A DNA stretch of 64,000 bases from Bizionia argentinensis JUB59 (GTDB lineage Bacteria; Bacteroidota; Bacteroidia; Flavobacteriales; Flavobacteriaceae), in contig NZ_AFXZ01000029.1 in NCBI RefSeq assembly GCF_000224335.1, forward strand, positions 1 to 64,000, written 5' to 3'. This document shows, one piece after another, positions 16,847 through 25,126 of this stretch (positions are counted from its first letter, which is position 1; every line of letters begins with the position of its first letter). The position numbers and the translations under genes are program-made. Under the pieces are notes generated by a model. That model saw only the letters and a program-made list of their open reading frames with translations. It made no database searches and had not been told where the DNA came from.

Positions 16847-18373
16847 TTAATTTGAAGTTTCAATAATCTTGAAATTCTTGATTGCTGTATTAGGCTCAAT
16901 AATATTATAGCCTTTCCAAAACTCTGGATCGTAGGCAGGAAGGTAAGTGGGTATTACATCTGCAACTTCTGTAAAATCATTGAATTCGGTTTCAGAAATT
17001 GGTGTGGATTCAAAAATAATCAATTCTTTTTTATCAATATTTCTAACGATAAAATGAATATCGGCAGCCAATTCATTTTGCTTACGTCGGCCTTTTACAT
17101 TTTTATTCTTTTCAATTATTTTTAATGGTCGTTTAATCCCAACTTGCTGCCCATTTGTTTCATCAGCATATTTAAGTGTGTATTTATCCTTCGCATTTTT
17201 TTGAAAAATAATAGTACCTTCTTTTAAATATTCCTTCATTGAAATACCTAATAAGCCGAATTTTCGAAGCGGTTTTACATTTTTATAGTCTACACGTACA
17301 ATGGCAAAATCCTGCGTGTTAATATATAAAGTGCCTTCAAAATCCGCGCTACGTTTGGGTTTGAAACTTATAGTGTAAACGAATTCATTATTGAAATAGA
17401 CGAAATCGAGCATTTCAAATTCGTAACGACGAGACTTTTTAATAAAATTTAAATCTGAGTCTTCATTTAAAAAATTGGCATTCTCTAAATTATGAGCGGT
17501 ACTTTTTTTCCACTTTAGGAAATTCTCTTGGCGTTTCGCTTCTTGTTCCTTTTTCTTTTCTATGAATTCAGCAGTCTCTTTTTGCTCTTGATTATCTCCA
17601 AAAAATGTGGAGTCGATTTCCTCTTTCGTACCAAACCAACCTGATTTTATTTTAAAATATGAATCACGTTTTACATGTTTTCTGATGATTTCGTTAAAGC
17701 GCTTTTCATAATTTTCTAATGTAATTTCAGTTTGCTTATCATATAAGCGAGACGCTTTTAAAATTTCCATTTTTTGAGGCTGTGAAGCTTTAACTTGGCC
17801 ATATAATTCACCTAAAACTTCTGTATGTTGGTCTGTGTTTTTCGGAACTGACGTAATAATGCTATCTACAAAAGCTTGGTTGAATTCGGGAATTGTCGTT
17901 TTTTCAATTTTCACATCGGTTTTTAGCATTTGCGTGTAATACGATTCTCTGTAAAACAGTTTCCGTTTAGCGTATCCGAAATCGTAATTGATTTTTAAAC
18001 CCTCTTTTACTTTGTCTAATATTTCATCAAGGGTATAATTTTTATTGGTGATAAAAACTTCACTTAAATCAATGTTTTTTGCGTTTAATGTAATAGTGCT
18101 TTCTGTAAAATTTTGAATGGCAAATGTCTTTTGCTCATAACCCATACAACTAATGTAAAGTGAATCGCTTGTAGAAATAGGACGATTAATTGTAAGATTA
18201 AATTCGCCTTTATCATTACTAATTGTGCCTGTTTTATCGTCTATTGAAATGGTAACAAATGGAATTGGCTCGTGTTTAGTAGAATCGATGATTTTTGCGG
18301 AAATAGTCTGTTGGGCTTTTGCAGAAAAAATTGTTAAGCAACAAAGTGCTAGAATAAGTTTGGTTAATGTCAT
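16847..18373 (-). CDS. Secreted protein with carboxypeptidase-like regulatory domain
   Basis: A 508-residue exported protein. A signal peptide (LILALCCLTIFSAKAQ) is followed by a beta-sandwich carboxypeptidase-regulatory-like domain at residues 22-95 (IPFVTISIDDKTGTISNDKGEF), as found at the N terminus of TonB-dependent receptors. The remainder has no plug or barrel. It contains a charged middle segment (about 230-300, possible coiled coil) and a beta-rich region near 320-420 (YINTQDFAIVRVDY) resembling a lipoprotein-carrier fold. It is probably periplasmic or at the cell surface. It is separated from its neighbours by a terminator and a gap, and I cannot assign a role. Confidence 0.65.
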   Translation of the reverse strand: MTLTKLILALCCLTIFSAKAQQTISAKIIDSTKHEPIPFVTISIDDKTGTISNDKGEFNLTINRPISTSDSLYISCMGYEQKTFAIQNFTESTITLNAKNIDLSEVFITNKNYTLDEILDKVKEGLKINYDFGYAKRKLFYRESYYTQMLKTDVKIEKTTIPEFNQAFVDSIITSVPKNTDQHTEVLGELYGQVKASQPQKMEILKASRLYDKQTEITLENYEKRFNEIIRKHVKRDSYFKIKSGWFGTKEEIDSTFFGDNQEQKETAEFIEKKKEQEAKRQENFLKWKKSTAHNLENANFLNEDSDLNFIKKSRRYEFEMLDFVYFNNEFVYTISFKPKRSADFEGTLYINTQDFAIVRVDYKNVKPLRKFGLLGISMKEYLKEGTIIFQKNAKDKYTLKYADETNGQQVGIKRPLKIIEKNKNVKGRRKQNELAADIHFIVRNIDKKELIIFESTPISETEFNDFTEVADVIPTYLPAYDPEFWKGYNIIEPNTAIKNFKIIETSN

Positions 18374-18490
18374 TGGTTATAGTTTAGAAGGGGAAAGTAT
18401 TCTTTTCGAACGTATGAAAGCAGTCTTTTTTATTTTTATTAAGTAAGATTTATCTTAATTTTAACATATAACCAATAGTGCATCAGGAAA

Positions 18491-19231
18491 TTAAGAAATA
18501 TGATTCTGGTAATATTTGTAGAGTACGTCCGGCGAAGCGCCAAGCCATTTCTTAACATAAATAGTCCAGAAATGATATTGTAAAGTCCAAATACCATGTC
18601 TTTCATAAAGTCTGGCAGAAGTTTTAATTTTATAGGGAATAACGACAAATTGCTTTCTGGAATACAATTCATTAATCAATATATTATCTTCATAGATGAC
18701 GTATTCTTCACTGAAACCTCCTATTTCATAGAAGAGCTTTTTCGTGATAAATTGACTTTGATCGCCACCACGACAAGCGCGCCATGAAAATTGAGTTAGC
18801 CAACCAGCCAGACGAAGCCACCAATGATTATTGTTAAATTGGAGTCGGAAACAGCCCGCTAAATTTCCTTTTGAAACTTCATTGATAATGAGATCATCAA
18901 AATGTTTCGGTGGAAATGAATCCGCATGTAAAAAATAAAGAATATTTCCTGTTGCTTGTTTTGCGCCAAGATTCATTTGTTTTGCGCGGCCTTTTTCGGA
19001 ATTTAGAAGAATTAGCTTTTTGTTATTGGATGAGGGCTTTTTAGTTATTTGCGGGCGACTTGATATAAATGCCATTACCAATTCTTGTGAATTATCCGAA
19101 CTTCCGCCATCCACAATTATAATTTCTGCACTATTTTTTGAAGATGAATTAATAATAAGATGCTTCAAAACCGAAACAATATTTTCGGCTTCGTTGAGCA
19201 TAGGGATAATAATGGAAATGCTATTAGTCAT
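18491..19231 (-). CDS. TIGR04283-type arsenosugar biosynthesis-associated glycosyltransferase
   Basis: A 246-residue family-2 glycosyltransferase. It begins with SIIIPMLNEAENI and has the donor motif VDGGSSDNS, GRAKQMNLGAKQATG, the DxD-equivalent FLHADSFPP, GDQSQF and SARLYERHGIW, a pattern characteristic of the subgroup found with the radical SAM protein ArsS. It is proposed to act on an arsenic-containing ribose intermediate, but biochemical proof for this family is thin. Its start overlaps the DUF547 gene by eight bases, and it is the last gene of the minus-strand arsenosugar cluster. Other GT2 roles are possible. Confidence 0.82.
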   Translation of the reverse strand: MTNSISIIIPMLNEAENIVSVLKHLIINSSSKNSAEIIIVDGGSSDNSQELVMAFISSRPQITKKPSSNNKKLILLNSEKGRAKQMNLGAKQATGNILYFLHADSFPPKHFDDLIINEVSKGNLAGCFRLQFNNNHWWLRLAGWLTQFSWRACRGGDQSQFITKKLFYEIGGFSEEYVIYEDNILINELYSRKQFVVIPYKIKTSARLYERHGIWTLQYHFWTIYVKKWLGASPDVLYKYYQNHIS

Positions 19232-19928
19232 TTAATTCCCAGCTGTAATCCATGTATTTTGTTTTGGCATCTGATTGAATAGTTATTTCAGAATAGCTGT
19301 TTAGAAAATCGATTAAACTGGAGTTTTGTTTAAAATCTTTAGAAAACCATTTGAAGATTTTGGAAAGTTCTAATTTATCTTTCTCAATGTTATTTTTAGA
19401 TGCATCATTTAAAAACTCTTTAGTTGTAGCCGTTAATTGTTGATCCAGTTTTTCAGAAACAAAAGCTTCATTTTGCAACTTCGGACAAGAAGTGGATGCG
19501 CAAACAATGGCAAAATGAATGCGTGGTTCATTCATGTTGCGTAAAATTTCATGTTCTATATAATTTAATGATATGTATTTTCCGTTAATAGGAATAAATT
19601 CCTGATCCCAAGGATTTTTAATGTCTTTGATACTTTTTAAAGGATAATTGTCTATAATTAATTTGACTGTAAAAGCATTATAAGCATTAATCCAATACGC
19701 TAATATTTCATTGTTGCTCCAAGAATCTTTAGGTGAAATTTTAATGAATTGGTTGAGGTAATTATTTAATTCAACATCATTCGCTTTGATGCTTATATAA
19801 TTGACAGCTCCTTCTTTAGAAACATGTTTCTTGAGGAAGTTTGTCCAATCCGAGTGGTCTATGTTTTGACTAATAGCCGATATGCTCATACCAAAAGTAA
19901 TAATAAAAATAATGATTTTGATTTTCAT
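19224..19928 (-). CDS. DUF547 secreted protein
   Basis: A 234-residue exported protein with a signal peptide (IIIFIITFGMSISAISQ) and a full DUF547 domain: AYWINAYNAFTVKLI, PWDQEFI, YIEHEIL and FAIVCASTSCPKLQ. The tryptophan/asparagine block and the cysteine pair CASTSC are the family's conserved core. DUF547 resembles transglutaminase-like folds, but its activity is unknown. It sits between purine nucleoside phosphorylase and the TIGR04283 glycosyltransferase with overlap at one end, suggesting co-expression with the arsenosugar genes. Whether it handles a thiol or arsenical through its cysteines is speculation. Confidence 0.85.
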   Translation of the reverse strand: MKIKIIIFIITFGMSISAISQNIDHSDWTNFLKKHVSKEGAVNYISIKANDVELNNYLNQFIKISPKDSWSNNEILAYWINAYNAFTVKLIIDNYPLKSIKDIKNPWDQEFIPINGKYISLNYIEHEILRNMNEPRIHFAIVCASTSCPKLQNEAFVSEKLDQQLTATTKEFLNDASKNNIEKDKLELSKIFKWFSKDFKQNSSLIDFLNSYSEITIQSDAKTKYMDYSWELND

Positions 19929-19971
19929 GATATAGATTTTGGATGTTGATATCGGGCTTTAAATTAGCGTC

Positions 19972-20784
19972 TTAGAGTGTTTTAATTAGCTCTTTAAATA
20001 GCGCAATCATTTGTGGTTCTGCTTTGCCAGCCATTGCAATAATTTCAGAAATGTTGACGGGTTTTAAATTATCTGGATCACATTCATCGGTTAAAACAGA
20101 AACAGCAGCCACCTTTAAATTTAAATGATTGGCGACAATAATTTCAGGAACCGTACTCATACCAACGGCATCTGCACCAATAATTTTAAGCATTCGGTAT
20201 TCTGCACGCGTTTCCAATTGTGGGCCAACTACACTGGCATAAACACCTTTGTGAAGTGTGATACCTTTATCTTTGGCAATGGTTTCAAATTTCTTATTGA
20301 TTTCTAAATCGTAAGGTGCACTCATGTCGGTAAAACGCTCACCCAGTTGTTCTACACCTCTAAACGCTAGAGGCGAACTGCCTTGCAAATTAATATGATC
20401 ATCAATTAGCATCAATTCGCCTTTTTTAAAATTGGAATTAATGGCACCAGACGCATTTGAAACTAATAGAGTTTTAATACCTAACTGCTTCATAACACGA
20501 ACTGGGTACGTAACATCTTGAAGCGAATAACCCTCATAAATATGAAAACGGCCTTGCATAACCACTACTTTTTTACCGGAAAGTGTGCCGTATATTAATT
20601 TACCTTTGTGAAACTCTACCGTTGCTGTTGGGAAATTTGGAATGTGATTATAGCTTACTTCAGCAATAATATCAATGTCATCTAGTATTTTCCCCAATCC
20701 TGTTCCTAGAATAATACCCAATTCAGGGCTTTCAAAACCTTTACTAATTAAGTAATCCGCAGTTTCTGTAATGTATTTAAGCAT
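19972..20784 (-). CDS. Purine nucleoside phosphorylase (class II, trimeric type)
   Basis: A 270-residue cytoplasmic enzyme that cleaves purine nucleosides with phosphate to base and ribose 1-phosphate. Family motifs are LGIILGTGLGKI (phosphate site), MQGRFHIYEGYS, SNASGAIN, VYASVVGPQLETRAEYR and GADAVGMSTVPE. The purine-contact loop reads VLTDECDPDNL. It is embedded in the arsenosugar cluster, three bases from the TIGR04282 gene. In that pathway the adenine of the ArsS product (an arsenical deoxyadenosine) must be removed, so this enzyme may do that job besides, or instead of, purine salvage. That role is inferred from position. Confidence 0.9.
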   Translation of the reverse strand: MLKYITETADYLISKGFESPELGIILGTGLGKILDDIDIIAEVSYNHIPNFPTATVEFHKGKLIYGTLSGKKVVVMQGRFHIYEGYSLQDVTYPVRVMKQLGIKTLLVSNASGAINSNFKKGELMLIDDHINLQGSSPLAFRGVEQLGERFTDMSAPYDLEINKKFETIAKDKGITLHKGVYASVVGPQLETRAEYRMLKIIGADAVGMSTVPEIIVANHLNLKVAAVSVLTDECDPDNLKPVNISEIIAMAGKAEPQMIALFKELIKTL

Positions 20785-20787
20785 ATT

Positions 20788-21453
20788 TTAATAGTATTTT
20801 TTTAGTGATTCAATACCTTCCATATCTTCAAAGGTGTCAATATCATTTAATGTTTTTAATAGATAAACGGTCTCATTTTTTAAATCGTTTAAGGTGGCTT
20901 CACGAACTGTTTGAGTTCCCCAATCTTTATTTTTGAATATTTTCGGATGCAATCTTTTCATTCCGAAAAGATAATACCCACCATCTTCGGCAGGACCTAA
21001 AACGTAATTATGCTGGTTTAATTTTTGAAATCCTTCAGTAACGATTTCGGCATTTAAATCTAATAAATCGCTACCAATTATCAGCACTTTTTCATAGCCT
21101 AATTGAAATAATTCGGAAAAGGCATTTTCCATACGCTCACCTAAATCTAAACCTTCTTGTCTTTTTTTCTTAAAGAATTCTGGATGCCAAATGTCATTAT
21201 CTTGAATCATTTCTGAATAAAACACATAGCGATCGGCTGTAACATTTTTAGCAATTTCAACCGTATGATTTAATAAGTGTTTATAGATTTCTAAAGCAGA
21301 TTCATCGCCAATTGTTTTGGCTAATCGGGTTTTACACTTTCCTAATTCTGGATTTCTAGTAAAAATAATCAGCGCACTTTTAGAAGTAGGAAAATAGAAA
21401 TTTGTAACCTGATCTAAATCGCTATTGGTATTGTTATTTGTTGAAATACCCAT
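20788..21453 (-). CDS. TIGR04282-type arsenosugar biosynthesis-associated glycosyltransferase (DUF2064)
   Basis: A 221-residue nucleotidyltransferase/GT-A-fold protein. LIIFTRNPELGKCKTRLAK is the N-terminal signature of the DUF2064 family, followed by IIGSDLLDL (metal-binding aspartate), LGPAEDGGYYLFG and TLNDIDTFEDM. The subgroup consistently accompanies ArsS and TIGR04283 genes and is thought to help attach a group to the arsenosugar. It has no membrane segment. It is 12 bases downstream of the rhodanese gene and three bases upstream of the phosphorylase, so it lies in the middle of a compact operon. The exact reaction is unproven. Confidence 0.85.
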   Translation of the reverse strand: MGISTNNNTNSDLDQVTNFYFPTSKSALIIFTRNPELGKCKTRLAKTIGDESALEIYKHLLNHTVEIAKNVTADRYVFYSEMIQDNDIWHPEFFKKKRQEGLDLGERMENAFSELFQLGYEKVLIIGSDLLDLNAEIVTEGFQKLNQHNYVLGPAEDGGYYLFGMKRLHPKIFKNKDWGTQTVREATLNDLKNETVYLLKTLNDIDTFEDMEGIESLKKYY

Positions 21454-21465
21454 TCAATATTAATT

Positions 21466-21966
21466 CTAATTATAAACTTTTTTGCCTTTATGTAACCATT
21501 TGCCCCACGTTTTTGAAAAGGCATGGACACTATCTGTTTCCTTGTTTTTTAAATTATAAACGGGGAAGTCGTTATTTTTCCATTCGAAAATACCGCCATA
21601 TAAATTATATACAGCTGTATAACCAGCTTCTTTAAGTTTTTTTGAAATGTTTTCAGATCGGACTCCTAACGAACAATACACCACGATAGTGTCGTTTTTA
21701 TTTGAGACTTCTTTTAATACGTTTTCTAGCTGAAAATGATCATGCCCTACAAATATAGCATCCTTTAAATGACTGACTTTATATTCATTGGGTTCACGAG
21801 CATCTAAAACTTTATAGTCGGTTTTAGGCACGGCTAATTCATGAACTGAAATATAAGGGATTTCGTTTGTGTTATAACGTTTAAGTAATCCATCTAATGA
21901 ATCCTGCGCAAAACTGATTTGAATGCTTGATAAAAATATAACTATATAGAAAATGGATGTTCTCAT
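21466..21966 (-). CDS. Exported rhodanese-like protein in the arsenosugar cluster
   Basis: A 166-residue protein with a signal peptide (IFYIVIFLSSIQISFAQ) and a single rhodanese domain. The active-site loop is YCSLGVRS with the catalytic cysteine, preceded by VLDAREPNEYKVSHL. It is probably a periplasmic sulfurtransferase or thiol carrier. Since the rest of the ArsS pathway is cytoplasmic, an exported rhodanese is curious and might handle thiolated arsenicals or reduced sulfur. It lies 19 bases after arsS and 12 bases before the TIGR04282 gene. Confidence 0.83.
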   Translation of the reverse strand: MRTSIFYIVIFLSSIQISFAQDSLDGLLKRYNTNEIPYISVHELAVPKTDYKVLDAREPNEYKVSHLKDAIFVGHDHFQLENVLKEVSNKNDTIVVYCSLGVRSENISKKLKEAGYTAVYNLYGGIFEWKNNDFPVYNLKNKETDSVHAFSKTWGKWLHKGKKVYN

Positions 21967-21985
21967 ATTGGTGTTCTTTCAATAA

Positions 21986-23041
21986 CTATTCCACAACGCT
22001 TCCCTGACAACTGCTTCCTGCTCCTGCCGTGCAGCCATAACAATGTTGAGAAATCATAATGTTTCTACCTTCTAATAATTCATTATTATACTCGGAAATA
22101 TGTTTTACAGAACTATTAACTGGTAGTTGTAACATTTGATTGAAATCACAATCATATAAATAACCGTCCCAACTAATTGACAATGTATTTGTGCACATTA
22201 CATTTTTTACTGCAGCGGGATTATAGGCTTCCACCAAACTGTACATATAATCTTCATAATTTTCTGAAGCGATTAAATAGTCTAAAAAGCGTGCAATTGG
22301 TAAATTTGTAATTGTGAATAAATTATGAAACTGAATATCAAAGTCTTCTAAAAGTGCTTTTTTAAAGTCTTTTTCCATGGCTGCTTGATTGCCTGGTAAA
22401 AATGCACCGGACGGATTATAAACCAAATCCAAGCGTAAATTGCTGCCCGGTAAACCATAACCAACAGCATTTAACTCTTGCAATGCTTTAATAGATTTAG
22501 CAAAAACACCTTCGCCCCGTTGTTTGTCGGTTTTCCCTTTAGTCCAATGTGGCATCGAACTTACCACATGCACATTATGTTTTTTAAAGAACTCAGGTAA
22601 ATCGTAATACTTTTTATTGGCACGAATAATAGTTAGGTTGGATCGTACAATAAAATCTTTAACGCCAACCTTGGCCGCCTCTTCCACAAACCAACGGAAA
22701 TCGGGATTCATTTCAGGAGCGCCACCTGTTAAATCCAAGGTATGTGCTTCGGTATTTTTTATTACTTCCAAGCATTGCAACATGGTTTCCCGAGTCATAA
22801 TTTCCTTTCGGTCAGGCCCGGCATCTACATGGCAATGCGTGCAAACTTGATTACACATATATCCGACATTTATTTGAAGAATTTCTAGCTTTTTCGCTTT
22901 AAGCGGAAACTGATTACTTTCAGAAATTTTATCTTTAAACGTTGGCAATTCACCCGATTTAAAAATGCCATTAGATAAAATTTCTAATTGGCGTTTACTA
23001 TCGGCTAATGCGTTTTTTTGTTTTTTTAAGGATTTAATCAT
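21986..23041 (-). CDS. arsS: Arsenosugar biosynthesis radical SAM protein ArsS
   Basis: A 351-residue radical SAM enzyme with the cluster motif CNQVCTHC (Cys63, Cys67, Cys70), then HVDAGPDRKE, and LTGGAPEMNP in the SAM-binding region. The C terminus has CYGCTAGAGSSCQG, the cysteine-rich tail of the ArsS family, which may bind a second cluster or the arsenical. ArsS joins a 5'-deoxyadenosyl group from SAM to dimethylarsinous acid, forming the precursor of oxo-arsenosugars. It starts seven bases after the CxxC peroxidase-like gene. No arsenite methyltransferase gene is present in the window, so its methylated substrate must come from elsewhere. Confidence 0.9.
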   Translation of the reverse strand: MIKSLKKQKNALADSKRQLEILSNGIFKSGELPTFKDKISESNQFPLKAKKLEILQINVGYMCNQVCTHCHVDAGPDRKEIMTRETMLQCLEVIKNTEAHTLDLTGGAPEMNPDFRWFVEEAAKVGVKDFIVRSNLTIIRANKKYYDLPEFFKKHNVHVVSSMPHWTKGKTDKQRGEGVFAKSIKALQELNAVGYGLPGSNLRLDLVYNPSGAFLPGNQAAMEKDFKKALLEDFDIQFHNLFTITNLPIARFLDYLIASENYEDYMYSLVEAYNPAAVKNVMCTNTLSISWDGYLYDCDFNQMLQLPVNSSVKHISEYNNELLEGRNIMISQHCYGCTAGAGSSCQGSVVE

Positions 23042-23048
23042 AAACTAT

Positions 23049-23384
23049 TTACTGATCTAATTTATTTACTTTATTCATCATCTGAACGCCATGAACCAAA
23101 GATGCTCCACCTCGAATAGCCGCGGCTACATGCAAAGCTTCCATCATTTCTTCTTTGGTTATACCACGTTGCAATCCGTCACCTGTGTACGCATCAATAC
23201 AATAAGGACATTGAATAGTATGAGATACGGCTAATGCAATAAGCGATTTTTCACGTTCAGATAAAGCACCTGCTTCAAAAACCTTTCCGTAATAATCAAA
23301 AAATTTAGCACCTAGCTCTTCATTCCATTCAGATATTTTACTAAATTTTTTAAGGTCTGCGGGATCGTAATATGTTTTTTGCAT
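23049..23384 (-). CDS. Arsenosugar-associated peroxidase-like protein (carboxymuconolactone decarboxylase family)
   Basis: About 111 residues from ATG 23384 (MQKTYYDPADL). The AhpD-like fold is recognised by AGALSEREKSLIALAVSHT and the redox pair CPYC (Cys59, Cys62) followed by GITKEEMMEALHVAAAIRGG. This is the subgroup that accompanies arsS (TIGR04169-like) and may reduce or detoxify peroxide or an arsenical thiol intermediate. A longer ATG at 23453 is rejected because the extra 23 residues are non-conserved and would cover the likely promoter. It is first in the minus-strand cluster. Confidence 0.85.
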   Translation of the reverse strand: MQKTYYDPADLKKFSKISEWNEELGAKFFDYYGKVFEAGALSEREKSLIALAVSHTIQCPYCIDAYTGDGLQRGITKEEMMEALHVAAAIRGGASLVHGVQMMNKVNKLDQ

Positions 23385-23450
23385 GATAAATTGGATGTAT
23401 AAATAGTTATGTGAAAAATGAATATACGGTTTTATGTCGTAGAAATAAGT

Positions 23451-23458
23451 CAAAGATT
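23451..23458 (-). promoter_or_regulatory. Candidate -7 element for the arsenosugar operon
   Basis: Minus-strand AATCTTTG differs by one base from the Bacteroidota -7 consensus TAnnTTTG and lies 67 bases upstream of ATG 23384. It would overlap the longer ORF start, which supports the shorter protein. No clear -33 element was found. Confidence 0.35.
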
Positions 23459-23533
23459 ACATAAAAGGATAGGTATATCATCCACATTCACCATTTAAAA
23501 AATAACTATCTTGCAACCTGAAACTTTTAATTT

Positions 23534-24166
23534 ATGATCCAAGATTTAGCAGCACAATATGCACCGTTTTTTGAGAAAGAGTTAATCGATGAAATTAGTC
23601 AGATTGGTATTGTAAAAGATGTTCGCGAAGGTGAAACCCTTATTGAAATTGGGTCTTATGTTAAATCAATGCCTTTGCTAGTTACAGGTGCTATTAAAAT
23701 TTTACGCCAAGATGATGATGGTGATGAGTTGTTGCTCTATTTTTTAGAAAAAGGCGATACTTGTGCTATGACATTAACATGTTGTTTGGGTCGTACAAAA
23801 AGTGAAATTAGAGCCATTGCCGAAACGGACGCAAGACTGATTATGATTCCTATTGAAAAGATGGAAGAATGGTCTGGTAAATATAAAAGTTGGCGAAATT
23901 TTGTCTTTGAAAGCTATCATAGTCGCCTGAACGAAATGCTGGATACTATTGATAGTATTGCCTTTTTAAAAATGGATGCCCGCTTGCTAAAATATCTTAA
24001 TGAAAAAGCGCGTGTTTCTGAAGATCATGTTATTTATAGTACGCATCAAGAAATCGCTTATGAGCTAAATACTTCGCGTGTGGTAATTTCTAGATTACTG
24101 AAAAAATTAGAAAACATGGGCAAAGTTCAATTAAACCGAAATCATATTATTCTTCATTTAGATTAA
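23534..24166 (+). CDS. Crp/Fnr-family transcriptional regulator with cysteine cluster
   Basis: A 210-residue regulator with an N-terminal cyclic-nucleotide-binding-like jelly roll (residues 15-120) and a C-terminal winged helix (145-207; THQEIAYELNTSRVVISRLL). In the sensory domain GDTCAMTLTCCLG places Cys77, Cys83 and Cys84 close together, a candidate site for thiol, persulfide, arsenite or iron-sulfur sensing. It lacks the N-terminal cysteines of canonical Fnr. The gene is divergent from the arsenosugar cluster and begins the plus-strand sulfur module, so it may control both. Confidence 0.85.
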   Translation: MIQDLAAQYAPFFEKELIDEISQIGIVKDVREGETLIEIGSYVKSMPLLVTGAIKILRQDDDGDELLLYFLEKGDTCAMTLTCCLGRTKSEIRAIAETDARLIMIPIEKMEEWSGKYKSWRNFVFESYHSRLNEMLDTIDSIAFLKMDARLLKYLNEKARVSEDHVIYSTHQEIAYELNTSRVVISRLLKKLENMGKVQLNRNHIILHLD

Positions 24167-24242
24167 AACGCTATGTAGCTTTCGATACTGTCTAAAAGAA
24201 ATTTAAACTCTATTTTGGCAATTAATATTCGAAAACTATATT

Positions 24243-25055
24243 ATGGAACTATTTGAAATTTTAGGATATTTAAGCGCGTTATTTTTGGGTGTTTTTATTG
24301 GGTTAATTGGAGTTGGCGGATTTATATTGGCCGTTCCAGTTTTAGCATACTTATTCTTATTCAATGAGAAGGTTACCACGGCTTATGCCTTGTTTATTGT
24401 AGGAATTACTTCATTAATTACTGGTTTACAGCAAAACAGAAAAGGCTTGGTGGATTGGCGAACAGCCATTTTTTTTGGTCTGCCAGCAATAATTGGTAGT
24501 ATATTAGTCAGACGTTATCTTATTCCTGCACTTCCCGTAATAATGTTCACAATCACCGATTATAAATTTACTACACGCATGCTTATTTTTGGCATATTTT
24601 CAATTTTAATGATTCCTGCAGCTTTTTCTATATGGAAAGAACGCAATGAAACATCTTATTGTACGCTGGTTAGTTATAATTACAAAGGTATTCTTATACA
24701 AGGATTTTTAATTGGTGGAATTACCGGATTATTTGGAGTAGGCGGAAGTTTCTTAATTATTCCAGCATTAGTAATGTTGGCTAATATTCAAATAAAAGTA
24801 GCGGTTGCAACGTCCTTTATTGTTATTGCTATGAATGCTTTATTTGGCTTTTTTATAGGCGATGTTATGACGATGATTATCGATTGGAAATTTCTGGCAA
24901 GCTTCACATCAATTTCAGTAATCGGGGTTTTTATAGGCATTTATCTAAACGATTTTGTCAATGTGAGAAAAATTAGAAAAGGCTTTGGTTATTTTGTCTT
25001 TGTTCTAGCTTTCTTTATATTTTACTTGGAAATTTTAAGCAAAAGCCTATTGTAA
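24243..25055 (+). CDS. TauE/SafE (TSUP) family sulfite/sulfur-anion exporter
   Basis: A 270-residue inner-membrane protein with about eight helices in two homologous halves. The glycine-rich motifs GLIGVGGFILAVPVLAYL and GLFGVGGSFLIIPALVM start each half, as in TSUP transporters. It lies 76 bases after the Crp/Fnr gene and 71 bases before the persulfide-dioxygenase-like gene, so sulfite, the product of persulfide oxidation, is the likely cargo. The substrate is inferred from context. Confidence 0.85.
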   Translation: MELFEILGYLSALFLGVFIGLIGVGGFILAVPVLAYLFLFNEKVTTAYALFIVGITSLITGLQQNRKGLVDWRTAIFFGLPAIIGSILVRRYLIPALPVIMFTITDYKFTTRMLIFGIFSILMIPAAFSIWKERNETSYCTLVSYNYKGILIQGFLIGGITGLFGVGGSFLIIPALVMLANIQIKVAVATSFIVIAMNALFGFFIGDVMTMIIDWKFLASFTSISVIGVFIGIYLNDFVNVRKIRKGFGYFVFVLAFFIFYLEILSKSLL

Positions 25056-25087
25056 CTTTGGTTACCCGCCATATCAATAGTTATTTG

Positions 25088-25095
25088 TAATTTTG
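25088..25095 (+). promoter_or_regulatory. Candidate -7 promoter element
   Basis: TAATTTTG matches the Bacteroidota -7 consensus TAnnTTTG exactly and lies 31 bases upstream of the MBL-rhodanese start. A convincing -33 element was not identified. Confidence 0.4.
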
Positions 25096-25126
25096 AAAAT
25101 ATATTAAAACGTAAAACGGAATAGTT

